From JAJAZB01 sp964244295 (lineage in GTDB: Bacteria; Bacteroidota; Bacteroidia; Cytophagales; Spirosomataceae), in the NCBI GenBank assembly GCA_964244295.1, contig CAXTIG010000014.1, positions 1 through 64,000 on the forward strand: a stretch of DNA of 64,000 bases, read 5' to 3'. A program made the position numbers and the translations under genes. Positions within the stretch are counted from its first letter, which is position 1; each line of letters begins with the position of its first letter. This document shows positions 33,158-41,817 of this stretch, piece after piece. Under the pieces are notes generated by a model that worked only from the letters and a program-made list of their open reading frames with translations, was not told the DNA's origin and did not search any database.

Positions 33158-34558
33158 ATGAAAGTTCGTAAATATCTTTTTCTTTTTCTACTTTTTTTTT
33201 GGACAGGAACCCTGATTCGCGCCAGCGCCCAAGAAACGGGCATTCAAATTGAACTGGCCCCCTCGCCCATCCCCCTCAACCGGCCTTTTACCATCAGCAT
33301 CGTGATTCGGGGCAGCGAAGAACGGAGTTACGGGCGCTTCCCCGATTTACCCGGCTTCGGCAAACGAGGCACGTCCACTACGACATTGAACGACCGTACA
33401 GGCATAACCCAACGCATCACGCAAACCTACATCGCCAACCGCCCCGGTACATTTTTCGTTTCGCCGTTCAGCATGGTCGTCAACGGGCAGACCGTCCAAA
33501 ACCAGGGTGGAACGGTGGTCGTCACGCCCAACGAGCCGGCCGAAGTAGTGGCTGAAACCGAAGCCGACGACAGCCCCGCCGCCCCCGCCACCGGCGAAGT
33601 GGGCACCGATGCATTCCTGGCCCTGCAAGCCAATCGCAACCGGGTGTATGTGGGCGAGGGATTTATGGTACGGCTTTCGTTTTTCGTAGCCGACAACAGC
33701 CGCCAGGAACTCGACTTTTACCAACTCAATGAGCAAATCGCGCAGATTCTTCCTGGCATCCGCCCCGCTAATTGCTGGGAAGAAAACTTCGGGATTTCGG
33801 GTGAACCTCAGCGGCGACGGGCGGTACTGGGTGGTCGGGCCTACACCGAATACCGGATTTTCGAGGCAGCGTATTTTCCGCTCAATACCCAGCCGGTGGC
33901 GTTTCCGGGCGTGAGCCTGAACCTGTTGGGGCGCCCCACCGAGAAAACCGGCGCTAAAACCCTGCGCTCGTTTCGCACTGCCCCATTTTCGGTGCAGCCC
34001 CGGCCCCTACCGCCGAATCCGCAACGCGACCGGGCCGCCGTGGGAGATTTCCACTGGCAGGAGGCCCTCAGCCCCAGCCGGGGCACCACCGGGCAAACGC
34101 TCACCTACACCATTCGGCTTACGGGCGAGGGTAATTTGGCTGGCCTCAACCTGCCCCAGCCGACGAACGACGAAACCTTTGATTTCTACCCCCCGGAAGT
34201 CCGGCAAACCATCAGCCGCCGGGCGGGGCGGGTAAGCGGCGAGAAGACCTTCAGTTTTCAACTCATTCCCAAACGTCCCGGTACCTTTGCCCTAAGCAGC
34301 TACCTGCGCCTCGTGGTTTTCAACCCCAAAACCGCCCGATACGACCTGCTGCAACCCAGCCTGCGGGTGCGCATTACTGGGCGGGCACTGGCTAGGGCGG
34401 GCAGCGAAGTGACCGAGGGCATTTACGCCAACCTCGCCCAAGTCGACACGAGTATTCCCTCCTACGACTACCGCCCCCTGTTGAAGTACGCCGCCAACGC
34501 CATCCTGGCCCTACTGCTGCTGGGTTCGGTGGTGATTTTCTGGAAAGTGAAAAAATGA
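33158..34558 (+). CDS. batD: BatD-like protein
   Basis: A 466-residue BatD-family protein of the kind found in aerotolerance (Bat) operons. ATG 33158 gives a signal peptide (MKVRKYLFLFLLFFWTGTLI). The N-terminal part starts IQIELAPSPIPLNRPFTISI and contains FPDLPGFGKRGTSTTTLNDRTG; the middle contains LQANRNRVYVGEGFMVRLSFFV. The final helix (residues about 441-460, ANAILALLLLGSVVIFW) anchors it in the membrane. It normally sits with BatA, BatB, BatC or a MoxR ATPase; none of these is nearby, so this is an orphan copy. It is followed closely by aroC. Confidence 0.88.
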   Translation: MKVRKYLFLFLLFFWTGTLIRASAQETGIQIELAPSPIPLNRPFTISIVIRGSEERSYGRFPDLPGFGKRGTSTTTLNDRTGITQRITQTYIANRPGTFFVSPFSMVVNGQTVQNQGGTVVVTPNEPAEVVAETEADDSPAAPATGEVGTDAFLALQANRNRVYVGEGFMVRLSFFVADNSRQELDFYQLNEQIAQILPGIRPANCWEENFGISGEPQRRRAVLGGRAYTEYRIFEAAYFPLNTQPVAFPGVSLNLLGRPTEKTGAKTLRSFRTAPFSVQPRPLPPNPQRDRAAVGDFHWQEALSPSRGTTGQTLTYTIRLTGEGNLAGLNLPQPTNDETFDFYPPEVRQTISRRAGRVSGEKTFSFQLIPKRPGTFALSSYLRLVVFNPKTARYDLLQPSLRVRITGRALARAGSEVTEGIYANLAQVDTSIPSYDYRPLLKYAANAILALLLLGSVVIFWKVKK

Positions 34559-34560
34559 AG

Positions 34561-34591
34561 CGTAGGGACAACCCTTGCGCTTGCCCCTACG
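34561..34591. repeat. short palindrome between batD and aroC
   Basis: CGTAGGGACAA and TTGCCCCTACG pair with one mismatch around CCCTTGCGC. It resembles the GTAGGGGCAACCC type of dispersed repeat. Confidence 0.65.
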
Positions 34592-34608
34592 ACTATCGAC
34601 TGACAACT

Positions 34609-35727
34609 ATGAGCAGCACCTACGGCACCCTTTTCAAACTCTCCACCTTCGGCGAATCGCACGGCCCGGCCATTGGCGTGGTGATTGACGGCTGCCCGGC
34701 GGGGCTGGCCCTCGACCCGGCGTTTATCCAGCACGAACTCGACCGCCGCCGCCCCGGCCAGAGCCGCATCACCACCCAGCGCCGCGAAGCCGACGCGGTG
34801 GAAATTCTGAGCGGGGTTTTTGAAGGAAAAACGACCGGCACCCCCCTGGCGATGCTCATTCGCAACGAAGACCAACGCTCGAAAGACTACGGCCACATCG
34901 CCGAACAGTTCCGCCCCTCGCACGCCGACTACACCTACCAGGCCAAGTACGGCCTCCGCGACTACCGGGGCGGGGGGCGCTCCTCGGCGCGGGAAACCGC
35001 CGCGCGCGTGGCCGCCGGGGCCGTCGCCAAGTTGCTGATGCGCCCGGCGGGGGTGACGATTCAGGCCTACGTCTCGCAGGTGGGAACCTTGAAACTCGAA
35101 ACGCCGTACCAGGAATTGAACCTGGCCCTGGCCGAAGAAAACGCCGTCCGCTGCCCCGACCCCGACGTGGCCCAACGGATGTTCGACTTCATCGACGAAA
35201 CCCGCAAGCGCGGCGACAGCGTGGGCGGCGTCATCACGGGCGTGATCCGGGGCTGTCCGGTGGGGCTGGGCGAGCCGGTGTTCGACAAACTCCACGCCGA
35301 ACTGGGCAAGGCCATGCTCAGCATCAACGCCGTGAAGGGCTTCGAGTACGGCTCCGGTTTCGCAGGGGTGGAGTTGTACGGCTCCGAACACAACGACGAA
35401 TATTTCGTAGAAAATGGACGGGTGAAAACCCGCACCAACCACTCCGGCGGCATCCAGGGCGGCATTTCCAACGGCGAGGACATTTACTTCCGGGTGGCTT
35501 TCAAACCCACCGCCACGATCATGCAGGATCAGGCGAGCGTCGACCAGCACGGCCAACCCGCCACCGTGCAGGGCAAAGGCCGCCACGACCCCTGCGTGGT
35601 GCCCCGCGCCGTGCCCATCGTCGAGGCGATGGCCGCGCTGGTGCTGGCCGACTTTTGGCTCATCGATCAGACCAAGCGCCTGCCGCAGGGGGAGGCCGAA
35701 CCGGTTTTGCCGGGGGAAAACGCGTAA
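34609..35727 (+). CDS. aroC: chorismate synthase
   Basis: Converts EPSP to chorismate, the last shikimate-pathway step, using reduced FMN. The 372-residue length is normal. STFGESHGPAIG near residue 11, GRSSARETAARVAAGAVAKL near residue 125 and YGSEHNDEYF are the PROSITE-type signatures, and PSHADYTYQAKYG is the substrate-binding region. I chose ATG 34609 (MSSTYGTLFKLSTFGES) because it starts the conserved N-terminus; the upstream frame is repeat DNA. Confidence 0.97.
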   Translation: MSSTYGTLFKLSTFGESHGPAIGVVIDGCPAGLALDPAFIQHELDRRRPGQSRITTQRREADAVEILSGVFEGKTTGTPLAMLIRNEDQRSKDYGHIAEQFRPSHADYTYQAKYGLRDYRGGGRSSARETAARVAAGAVAKLLMRPAGVTIQAYVSQVGTLKLETPYQELNLALAEENAVRCPDPDVAQRMFDFIDETRKRGDSVGGVITGVIRGCPVGLGEPVFDKLHAELGKAMLSINAVKGFEYGSGFAGVELYGSEHNDEYFVENGRVKTRTNHSGGIQGGISNGEDIYFRVAFKPTATIMQDQASVDQHGQPATVQGKGRHDPCVVPRAVPIVEAMAALVLADFWLIDQTKRLPQGEAEPVLPGENA

Positions 35728-35751
35728 CTTCGTTTCAAAAAAGAGCAAGTC

Positions 35752-35964
35752 ATGAATGCCTACAAAACCACGCTCGAACCCGGCGACGACCTGCAACTGA
35801 CGCTGCCCGAAGAATTTCGGAATAAAAAAGTAGAGGTGATCGTGCTGGAGGTGCAGGAAACAATCCCTTCCAAACCAGTGTTCGGACTCGTCACCATGCC
35901 GTTAGGCGGACTGCCCTTCAATCGCGAAGACGGCTACGACGAGGATCGGATCCTCCTGAAATGA
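35752..35964 (+). CDS. VapB-like antitoxin, DUF2281 type
   Basis: A 70-residue protein. The N-terminus is a short beta-rich module (TTLEPGDDLQLTLPEEFRNKKVEVIVLEV) like the MazE/AbrB-style domain of small antitoxins, and the C-terminus (NREDGYDEDRILLK) is acidic, as expected for a toxin-binding tail. Its stop codon overlaps the ATG of the next frame as ATGA, the classic translational coupling of toxin-antitoxin pairs. The toxin is broken (see next entry), so this is an antitoxin without a working partner. Confidence 0.75.
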   Translation: MNAYKTTLEPGDDLQLTLPEEFRNKKVEVIVLEVQETIPSKPVFGLVTMPLGGLPFNREDGYDEDRILLK

Positions 35965-36260
35965 GCATGGTCTCCAACGAACGCATTCTGGTTGACACGA
36001 ATATTTTGTTTTACGAAACTGGCTTAAATTTCATTTTCTCTGAAGAGAGGTTGTCACGTTGAGCTTGTCGAAGCGCCAGTTTGAGATGAAAAGTGTTCCT
36101 GAAAACCAACCGGCGCTTCGACAAGCTCAGCGTGACAACCTGGAATGGATTTGAAAAACTCAACTAGTTTCTACGTGTCCAAACAACAGGCCAAACGCTC
36201 ATTGGCGACTTCGCGGCTTTCCCCGACCTGGTGCTGATTCCCCTTTCCCTTCCCCGATGA
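35961..36260 (+). pseudogene. PIN-domain (VapC-like) toxin gene interrupted by a palindromic repeat
   Basis: From ATG 35961 the frame reads MSMVSNERILVDTNILFYET, the first strand of a PIN domain with its first catalytic Asp, then runs into repeat DNA and stops at 36062 after 33 codons. After the repeat (36048-36141), about 36176-36260 reads GQTLIGDFAAFPDLVLIP in another frame, which resembles a PIN C-terminal end. The middle of the gene, with the remaining acidic residues, is missing. The gene was thus replaced by, or deleted around, the repeat. Confidence 0.7.
36048..36141. repeat. GTCACGTTGAGCTTGTCGAAGC-type inverted repeat
   Basis: Arms of 30 bp: 36048-36077 (AGGTTGTCACGTTGAGCTTG...) and 36112-36141 in inverse, with one mismatch. 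The loop is about 34 bp. It is related to family C and sits inside the PIN toxin remnant. Confidence 0.92.
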
Positions 36261-38131
36261 ATTTACTTTCTGCCGACAACCTCGCCAAGAATTTCGGCGA
36301 GCGATGGCTGTTTAAAAACCTCACCTTCGGCCTCAGTCAGGGCGATAAAGTGGCCCTGGTGGGCCGCAACGGCACCGGCAAAACCTCCCTGCTCGACGTG
36401 CTGGCGGGCCTCCAGCCCCCCGACGAAGGCGCCGTGGCTCTGCGCCGCGACCTGCGCCTGGGCTACCTCAACCAGCAACCGGTTTTCGAGGAAAGCCTGA
36501 GCGTGATGGACACGCTTTTCGCGCTCGACACGCCCGTGGTGCGGGCCGTGAAAGCCTACGAAGCCGCCCTGGCCCACCACCAGGACGCGGCCATCAACCT
36601 CGCCCTCGAAGGCATGGAAACCCACCAGGCCTGGGACTACGAGGCGCAGGTGAAGCAGATTCTGGGCAAACTCGGCATCGAAGAAAGCGACTTCGACCAG
36701 CCCGTCGGGATGCTGTCGGGCGGGCAGCGCAAGCGCGTGGCCCTGGCCCGCGTGCTGCTCTCGGAACCCGACCTGCTCATTCTCGACGAACCCACCAACC
36801 ACCTCGACCTGGCCTCCATCGAGTGGCTCGAAGGCTACCTCAGCACGGCCAACGTCACGCTGCTGCTTGTCACCCACGACCGGTATTTTCTCGATCGGGT
36901 CTGCTCCGAAATTCTCGAACTCACCGACGGGAAACTCTACCGGCACAAAGGCACCTACGCGCAGTTTCTGGAAAAGCAGGTGGAGCGCGAAACCGCCGAA
37001 GCCGCCAGCGTGGACAAAGCCCGCAACCTCTACCGCCGCGAACTCGACTGGATGCGCCGCCAGCCCAAAGCGCGGGGCACCAAAGCCCAGTACCGTATCG
37101 ACGCCTTTCATGAAGTGAAGGAAAAAGCGGCGCAGAAAAAAGACAATTCAACGCTGGAACTGAACGTGAAAATGGCCCGGCAGGGCAGCAAGATTCTTGA
37201 AATCGAGGATTTGACGAAGACGCTGAACGCCAGAAAACTCATCGCCGATTTCAGCTACACCTTCCGGAAAAAAGATCGCATCGGCATCGTCGGGCCGAAC
37301 GGGGTGGGAAAATCCACGTTTCTGAATCTCGTCACCGGCCACCTCGCACCCGATGCGGGCAGCGTGGTGGCGGGCGAGACGACGAAATTTGGGTACTACC
37401 GCCAGGAGGAATTTCCGTTCAGCGACGACCAGCGCGTGATCGAGGTGGTGAAGGAAGTGGCCGAGGTGATTACCCTCGGCACGGGCGAGACGATTACGGC
37501 CAGCCAGTTTCTCCAACAATTTTTGTTCGATCCCAAAAAACAGTACGATTTCGTCGGGAAACTTTCCGGCGGCGAGCGGCGGCGGCTGCAACTGATGCGG
37601 GTGTTGCTGCAAAGTCCCAATTTCCTGATTCTCGACGAACCCACCAACGACCTCGACATCCCCACGCTCAACGTGCTGGAAGAATTTCTCGATGGTTTCG
37701 GCGGTTGCCTGGTGCTGGTCTCGCACGACCGCTACTTCATGGACCGGCTCGTGGAGCACCTGTTCGTGTTCGAGGGCGAAGGCCGCATCCGCGATTTTCC
37801 GGGGAATTACACCGACTACCGGGAGAGTTTACAGTCTTCAGTCTTCAGTTTTCAGTCATCAGAATCTGCCACGAAAGCCACTCAGCCGCTCCCAACCAGC
37901 AATCCACAGTCCGCAACGACCCGGCGCAAACTCAGTTTTAAGGAACAAAAGGAATTTGAAACGCTGGAAAAAGACATGGCCCGCCTGGAAGAACAAAAGG
38001 CCAGCCTGACCGAACGACTCAATAGCGGAGCCGACAATTACCAGCAAATCAGCCTCTGGTCGAAAGAAATCGAGGAAATCAACCACGTTCTAGAGGAAAA
38101 AGAACTCCGCTGGCTGGAGTTGTCGGAGTAG
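36257..38131 (+). CDS. uup: ABC-F ATPase, Uup type
   Basis: A 624-residue soluble ABC-F protein that acts on ribosomes or on DNA-repair intermediates; no membrane domain. First ATPase: Walker A GRNGTGKTS near residue 37, signature LSGGQRKRVAL, Walker B LLILDEPTNHLD. Second ATPase: GPNGVGKST near residue 347, LSGGERRRLQL, FLILDEPTNDLD. The inter-domain linker is the usual charged helix. A coiled-coil C-terminal domain (residues about 555-624, FKEQKEFETLEKDMARLEEQ) identifies the Uup group. Between the second ATPase and this domain is a Ser/Gln/Phe-rich stretch encoded by repeated CAGTCTT/CAGTTTT DNA (37832-37861), a probable repeat insertion. Confidence 0.94.
   Translation: MNLLSADNLAKNFGERWLFKNLTFGLSQGDKVALVGRNGTGKTSLLDVLAGLQPPDEGAVALRRDLRLGYLNQQPVFEESLSVMDTLFALDTPVVRAVKAYEAALAHHQDAAINLALEGMETHQAWDYEAQVKQILGKLGIEESDFDQPVGMLSGGQRKRVALARVLLSEPDLLILDEPTNHLDLASIEWLEGYLSTANVTLLLVTHDRYFLDRVCSEILELTDGKLYRHKGTYAQFLEKQVERETAEAASVDKARNLYRRELDWMRRQPKARGTKAQYRIDAFHEVKEKAAQKKDNSTLELNVKMARQGSKILEIEDLTKTLNARKLIADFSYTFRKKDRIGIVGPNGVGKSTFLNLVTGHLAPDAGSVVAGETTKFGYYRQEEFPFSDDQRVIEVVKEVAEVITLGTGETITASQFLQQFLFDPKKQYDFVGKLSGGERRRLQLMRVLLQSPNFLILDEPTNDLDIPTLNVLEEFLDGFGGCLVLVSHDRYFMDRLVEHLFVFEGEGRIRDFPGNYTDYRESLQSSVFSFQSSESATKATQPLPTSNPQSATTRRKLSFKEQKEFETLEKDMARLEEQKASLTERLNSGADNYQQISLWSKEIEEINHVLEEKELRWLELSE
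37832..37861 (+). repeat. CAGTCTTCAGTCTTCAGTTTTCAG insertion in uup
   Basis: Tandem-like CAGTCTT, CAGTCTT, CAGTTTT, CAGTCAT words in the linker region, read as SSVFSFQSSES. The same TTTTCAGTTTTC motif occurs in the intergenic stretch near 45900-45935. The linker tolerates length changes, so Uup probably still works. Confidence 0.6.
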
Positions 38132-38145
38132 GGAATGAATTTTTT

Positions 38146-38199
38146 AGGAGCGAGGAGTGAGTAGAAAGGCATTTTGTTTTCTACTCACTCCTCGCTCCT
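38146..38199. repeat. AGGAGCGAGGAGTGAGTAG palindrome
   Basis: 19-base arms at 38146-38164 and 38181-38199 are perfect inverses, extended by AAA/TTT. Flanked by T tracts on both sides; may end uup transcription. Confidence 0.85.
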
Positions 38200-38215
38200 C
38201 ACTCCTTTTTTTATC

Positions 38216-38401
38216 ATGACTCCCTCCCCCAAGCACCAGGCTACCGCCCCGCCGTCCAGCGAAGAACTCGCCGACGAAACCTATACGCCCGCCGCCCGCG
38301 AAGGGGCCGACGTGCCCGATTTGCAGCCGCTCCTCGACGATTACACCGACCAGGACGAACAGGAAAACGGAGAAAAAGCGTCCAAGCCCGACCGCTCCTG
38401 A
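38216..38401 (+). CDS. small acidic protein, unknown function
   Basis: A 61-residue acidic, Pro/Glu/Asp-rich protein starting at ATG 38216 (MTPSPKHQATAPPSSEELAD). It has no hydrophobic core and is probably disordered. The Met fourteen codons upstream lies within the palindrome and was rejected. No family recognised. It precedes dedA by 61 bases and may be cotranscribed. Confidence 0.55.
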   Translation: MTPSPKHQATAPPSSEELADETYTPAAREGADVPDLQPLLDDYTDQDEQENGEKASKPDRS

Positions 38402-38462
38402 AAAAAGCCCGTGCCGGGCACTGGCAATCGGCTAACTTGCGGGCCAAATCCCCGCTCGGCGC

Positions 38463-39089
38463 ATGAACGATTTCTTTGAATTTCTCCGCTACCTCACCAA
38501 CTCCGAAGAAGTACTCCGAACGGGTGGTCTGGTGGCCGTGACGCTCATCGTGTTCGCCGAAAACGGGTTGTTTTTTGCGTTTTTCCTACCCGGCGATTAC
38601 CTGCTGTTCCTGGCGGGAGTGTTCTGTGGGACGGGGGTTCTCAACGTTCCGCTCTGGCTCATGCTGGCGTGCCTGTTTGCGGCAGCGGTGATTGGCTCGC
38701 TGACGGGGTATTTGTTCGGGCGGTTTTTCGGAACCCGGCTCGAAGCCCGGCCCGATTCGTTTTTTTTCAAAAAACGCAACATCGAAACCACCCGCAAGTA
38801 CTTCGACCGCTACGGTTCTCGCACACTCATCATTTGCCGGTTTCTACCCGTCGTGCGCACATTCGCACCGATTTTGGCCGGCCTGATTCGGATGCCTTAC
38901 GGGCCATTTTTATTCAACAACGTACTCGGCGCCACGCTTTGGGTGGGCCTGCTCACGGGCGGCGGGTTTTACTTCGGTGAACGCTTCCCCTGGATCATCA
39001 ACTACGTCCACTGGATTATCATCTTCTTCCTGGCCGTGACCACGTTTACGGTTGTTCGGGGCTACCTCGATGCCCGGCGGATGGAGTGA
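38463..39089 (+). CDS. DedA family membrane protein
   Basis: A 208-residue DedA (SNARE-associated/VTT) inner-membrane protein. The family core is FFLPGDYLLFLAGVFCGTG near residue 41, then AAVIGSLTGYLFGRFFG, and RFLPVVRTFAPILAGLIRMP near residue 128 with the conserved Arg residues. DedA proteins have been linked to phospholipid (undecaprenyl phosphate) flipping and membrane energetics. The exact substrate of this copy is unknown. Confidence 0.93.
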   Translation: MNDFFEFLRYLTNSEEVLRTGGLVAVTLIVFAENGLFFAFFLPGDYLLFLAGVFCGTGVLNVPLWLMLACLFAAAVIGSLTGYLFGRFFGTRLEARPDSFFFKKRNIETTRKYFDRYGSRTLIICRFLPVVRTFAPILAGLIRMPYGPFLFNNVLGATLWVGLLTGGGFYFGERFPWIINYVHWIIIFFLAVTTFTVVRGYLDARRME

Positions 39090-39141
39090 GGTTGGGGAGG
39101 TGGAGTGAGGTTGGGGATTGGGTAAATTGCCAATCCCCTTT

Positions 39142-39873
39142 TCACAGCCGTTTCACCGGCTTGCCGGGTTTGGCAGGTTTAGTATTGGCCGCCGGTACGA
39201 CCGGAGTCGTGGCCACGCGGGCGAGGATAGCCCGTTGCCAACCTCCAAGCGGAAAGGTCTGCACGAGCGACATATCGCGGTTAGTCGCGGGATCTTTACC
39301 ACCTCCAGTGGTGTTGACGTAGCCATCACGCCCGGTAATCACTTCAAAAATCAGGTTGCGTCCCGTGTATTCGTAGGTCGAAATAATGCGCACGCCCTGC
39401 ACCGTGTACTGCGAAATGAGGCGGTTGACCAGAAAATACGCATCGAGTTTGATGGAATTTTTCTCGTCGATTACGTACAAACCCTGGCGTGGGTTTACGG
39501 TGACTACCTCATAGGCGCGGCGACCTTTCACCGAATCCTTGCCGTAGGTCATGGCGAAGGTGTAGCGGGTGCTGTCGGTAGTCTTGGTAATTTCCAGCGT
39601 CATTGGCACGCGCTCGATGCGATTGGGCATGGTAAAAATATTCAGAGAACCCTTCCATTTCCCCTGCCAATCACGTGGAAAGGCCGGAATCACGATGGGT
39701 TTGTTGCGTTTGCCATCCGGTGCTGTGGCGCCGGAGTTGGCGGGTTTGGTAACCGGAGGCGGGGTTGCTGGGCGGGTGGCCTGGCGGGGTTGAATGATGT
39801 CGCTGGAGGTGGGTTGCTGGGCGAAGGCCCGCACAGAAAGGCCTAACAGAAGCAGCGAAAGGAACAGACGCAT
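39142..39873 (-). CDS. exported protein of unknown function
   Basis: A 243-residue exported protein starting at ATG 39873 (MRLFLSLLLLGLSVRAFAQ). After a Pro/Thr-rich linker (residues 20-55) comes FPRDWQGKWKGSLNIF and a run of beta-strand-like segments with SLVQTFPLGGWQRAI near the end. The WxGxWxGxL opening and the strand pattern suggest a lipocalin-type barrel, but I do not assign a family. The tail (PAANTKPAKPGKPVKRL) is basic and Pro-rich. Confidence 0.75.
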   Translation of the reverse strand: MRLFLSLLLLGLSVRAFAQQPTSSDIIQPRQATRPATPPPVTKPANSGATAPDGKRNKPIVIPAFPRDWQGKWKGSLNIFTMPNRIERVPMTLEITKTTDSTRYTFAMTYGKDSVKGRRAYEVVTVNPRQGLYVIDEKNSIKLDAYFLVNRLISQYTVQGVRIISTYEYTGRNLIFEVITGRDGYVNTTGGGKDPATNRDMSLVQTFPLGGWQRAILARVATTPVVPAANTKPAKPGKPVKRL

Positions 39874-40032
39874 AAGTTGGATAGAAGATTGGATGAAATC
39901 GGCGTGAAAATTACGCATTTTGGCAACGTATACCAGCACTTTCGGCATTCGGTTTCCTGCCGCAGATCACATTTGCTTTTTCCAGAAATCCGCCTGAATT
40001 TACCGGCCTAACCACGATAGCTCTAAACCCGC

Positions 40033-40899
40033 ATGAACCGCAGAACCTTTCTCCAACTTTCCGGTTTGGGCCTGACGGCCCTTTCCACCCCCGATGCCCA
40101 GGCCGCCGCCGCCAAGCCCGTGGGCCTGCAACTCTACACCCTCCGCGACGACATCACCAAACTCGGTATCGAAAAAGTACTCGCCGAAGTGGCCCGGCTG
40201 GGCTACAAAAAAGTAGAAAGCTTCAGCTACAGCGGCGGAAAACTGTTTGGCAAAACCCCGAAGCAATTCGCCGCACTGCTCAAAACCAACGGCCTGACGG
40301 CCCCCAGCGGGCACTACGCAACGGGCCGCGCGGCCGGAGGCGATGGACTGGCCCGCAACTGGCAACGCGCCGTCGACGATGCCGCTGCGATGGGCCAGCA
40401 ATACATGGCAATTGCTTACCTGCCCGATAACGAGCGCAAACCCGCCGACTACCAACAACTGTACGGATTGCTGAACAAAGGCGGCGAGGTGACCAAAAAA
40501 GCCGGTATCCAACTTTGCTACCACAACCACGACTTTGAATTTACCGGGCGAATCGGCGGCGAAAAGCCCTACGACCTGATTTTGAAAAACACCGACCCGA
40601 CGTTGCTCAAAATGGAACTCGACCTGTACTGGGCCATCAAAGCGGGGGAGTCGCCGGGGGCGTACTTTAAAAAATACCCCGGTCGGTTCCCGCTCTGGCA
40701 CGTGAAAGACATCGCCAACACGCCCCAAAAGGAATTTGCCGAAGTGGGGATGGGTACGGTAGATTTCGGTGCCATTTTTAAAGACGCCAAAACCGCCGGG
40801 TTGAAGCACTACTTCGTCGAGCAGGACGTGTGCAAGCGCCCGCCACTGGAGGCCATTAAAATCAGCATTGGGAACATTCAGAAAGCAACCTGGGGCTGA
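40033..40899 (+). CDS. sugar phosphate isomerase/epimerase (TIM barrel), exported
   Basis: A 288-residue xylose-isomerase-like TIM-barrel protein. The N-terminus MNRRTFLQLSGLGLTALSTP is a twin-arginine-type signal, and the mature part starts VGLQLYTLRDD, the family's first strand. Catalytic/metal residues are expected in LCYHNHDFEF near residue 160, KMELDLYWAIKAG near residue 195, and FVEQDV near the end. Exported members of this family are abundant in Bacteroidota and probably act on sugars released in the periplasm. The next gene follows after 8 bases on the same strand. Confidence 0.9.
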   Translation: MNRRTFLQLSGLGLTALSTPDAQAAAAKPVGLQLYTLRDDITKLGIEKVLAEVARLGYKKVESFSYSGGKLFGKTPKQFAALLKTNGLTAPSGHYATGRAAGGDGLARNWQRAVDDAAAMGQQYMAIAYLPDNERKPADYQQLYGLLNKGGEVTKKAGIQLCYHNHDFEFTGRIGGEKPYDLILKNTDPTLLKMELDLYWAIKAGESPGAYFKKYPGRFPLWHVKDIANTPQKEFAEVGMGTVDFGAIFKDAKTAGLKHYFVEQDVCKRPPLEAIKISIGNIQKATWG

Positions 40900-40907
40900 A
40901 CACACCG

Positions 40908-41813
40908 ATGAAAAACTGGATCCTCACCTCCGCAATCATCTTCCTGACGGCCCTGGGCGTTTCAGGACAGACTCCCAAAAACGTGACTAGTATTCTGGAA
41001 GTAGTGGACCTGAAAACTGGGAAACGCACCGTCGTTCACGAAGAAAAACGCCATTTTGAAGCCCCGAACTGGTTACGCGACGGGAAGACGCTGCTCGTCA
41101 ATGCCGATGGAAAGTTGTACCGGATTCCAACGACGGGCGGCACACTCACCGAACTTCCCCTGGCCGGCAACCTCCGCTGCAACAACGATCACCTGCTCAG
41201 CGCCGACGGAAAATTTCTGGCCATCAGCGCCAGCGAACCGGGGCAGCAGTCCGCGATTTTCACCGTTGCCGCCACGGGCGGAGTGCCCAAACGCATTACG
41301 CCCCAAACGCCCAGCTACCTGCACGGCATCTCGCCCGACGGCAAAACACTGGCTTACTGCGCCGAGCGTTCCGGCGGCTGGGACGTGTACACCATTCCGG
41401 CAGCGGGTGGGGAAGAAACCCGCCTCACCACCGCCGAGGGCCTCGACGACGGCCCCGAATACAGTGCCGACGGGGCCTGGATTTACTTCAACTCCAACCG
41501 CACGGGCCATATGCACCTCTACCGCATGAAACCCGACGGCAGCGCACAGGAACAACTCACCAACGACGACTTAGACAACTGGTTTGGCCACCCCTCGCCC
41601 GACGGAAAATCGCTGGTATTCATCAGCTATTTACAAGACCAGAAAGGGTCGCACCCCTTCGGAAAAGACGTGAAATTGCGGGTGATGGAAATGGGAACCC
41701 GCAAAATCCGCGATCTGACGGACGTATTTTACGGCGGACAGGGCACGATCAACGTGCCGAGCTGGTCGCCGGATGGGAAGCGGGTGGCGTTTGTGCGGTA
41801 TAAAGTCGAGTAA
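40908..41813 (+). CDS. TolB-like beta-propeller (PD40) protein
   Basis: A 301-residue exported propeller. The signal peptide is MKNWILTSAIIFLTALGVSG. WD40-like PD40 repeats include SPDGKTLAYCAERSGGWDVY near residue 143, SADGAWIYFNSNRTGHMHLY near residue 187, SPDGKSLVFISY near residue 229, and SPDGKRVAFVRY at the end. It is not TolB itself, because the N-terminal TolB domain is missing. The 8-base spacing to the isomerase gene suggests an operon. Confidence 0.88.
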   Translation: MKNWILTSAIIFLTALGVSGQTPKNVTSILEVVDLKTGKRTVVHEEKRHFEAPNWLRDGKTLLVNADGKLYRIPTTGGTLTELPLAGNLRCNNDHLLSADGKFLAISASEPGQQSAIFTVAATGGVPKRITPQTPSYLHGISPDGKTLAYCAERSGGWDVYTIPAAGGEETRLTTAEGLDDGPEYSADGAWIYFNSNRTGHMHLYRMKPDGSAQEQLTNDDLDNWFGHPSPDGKSLVFISYLQDQKGSHPFGKDVKLRVMEMGTRKIRDLTDVFYGGQGTINVPSWSPDGKRVAFVRYKVE

Positions 41814-41817
41814 GGGG

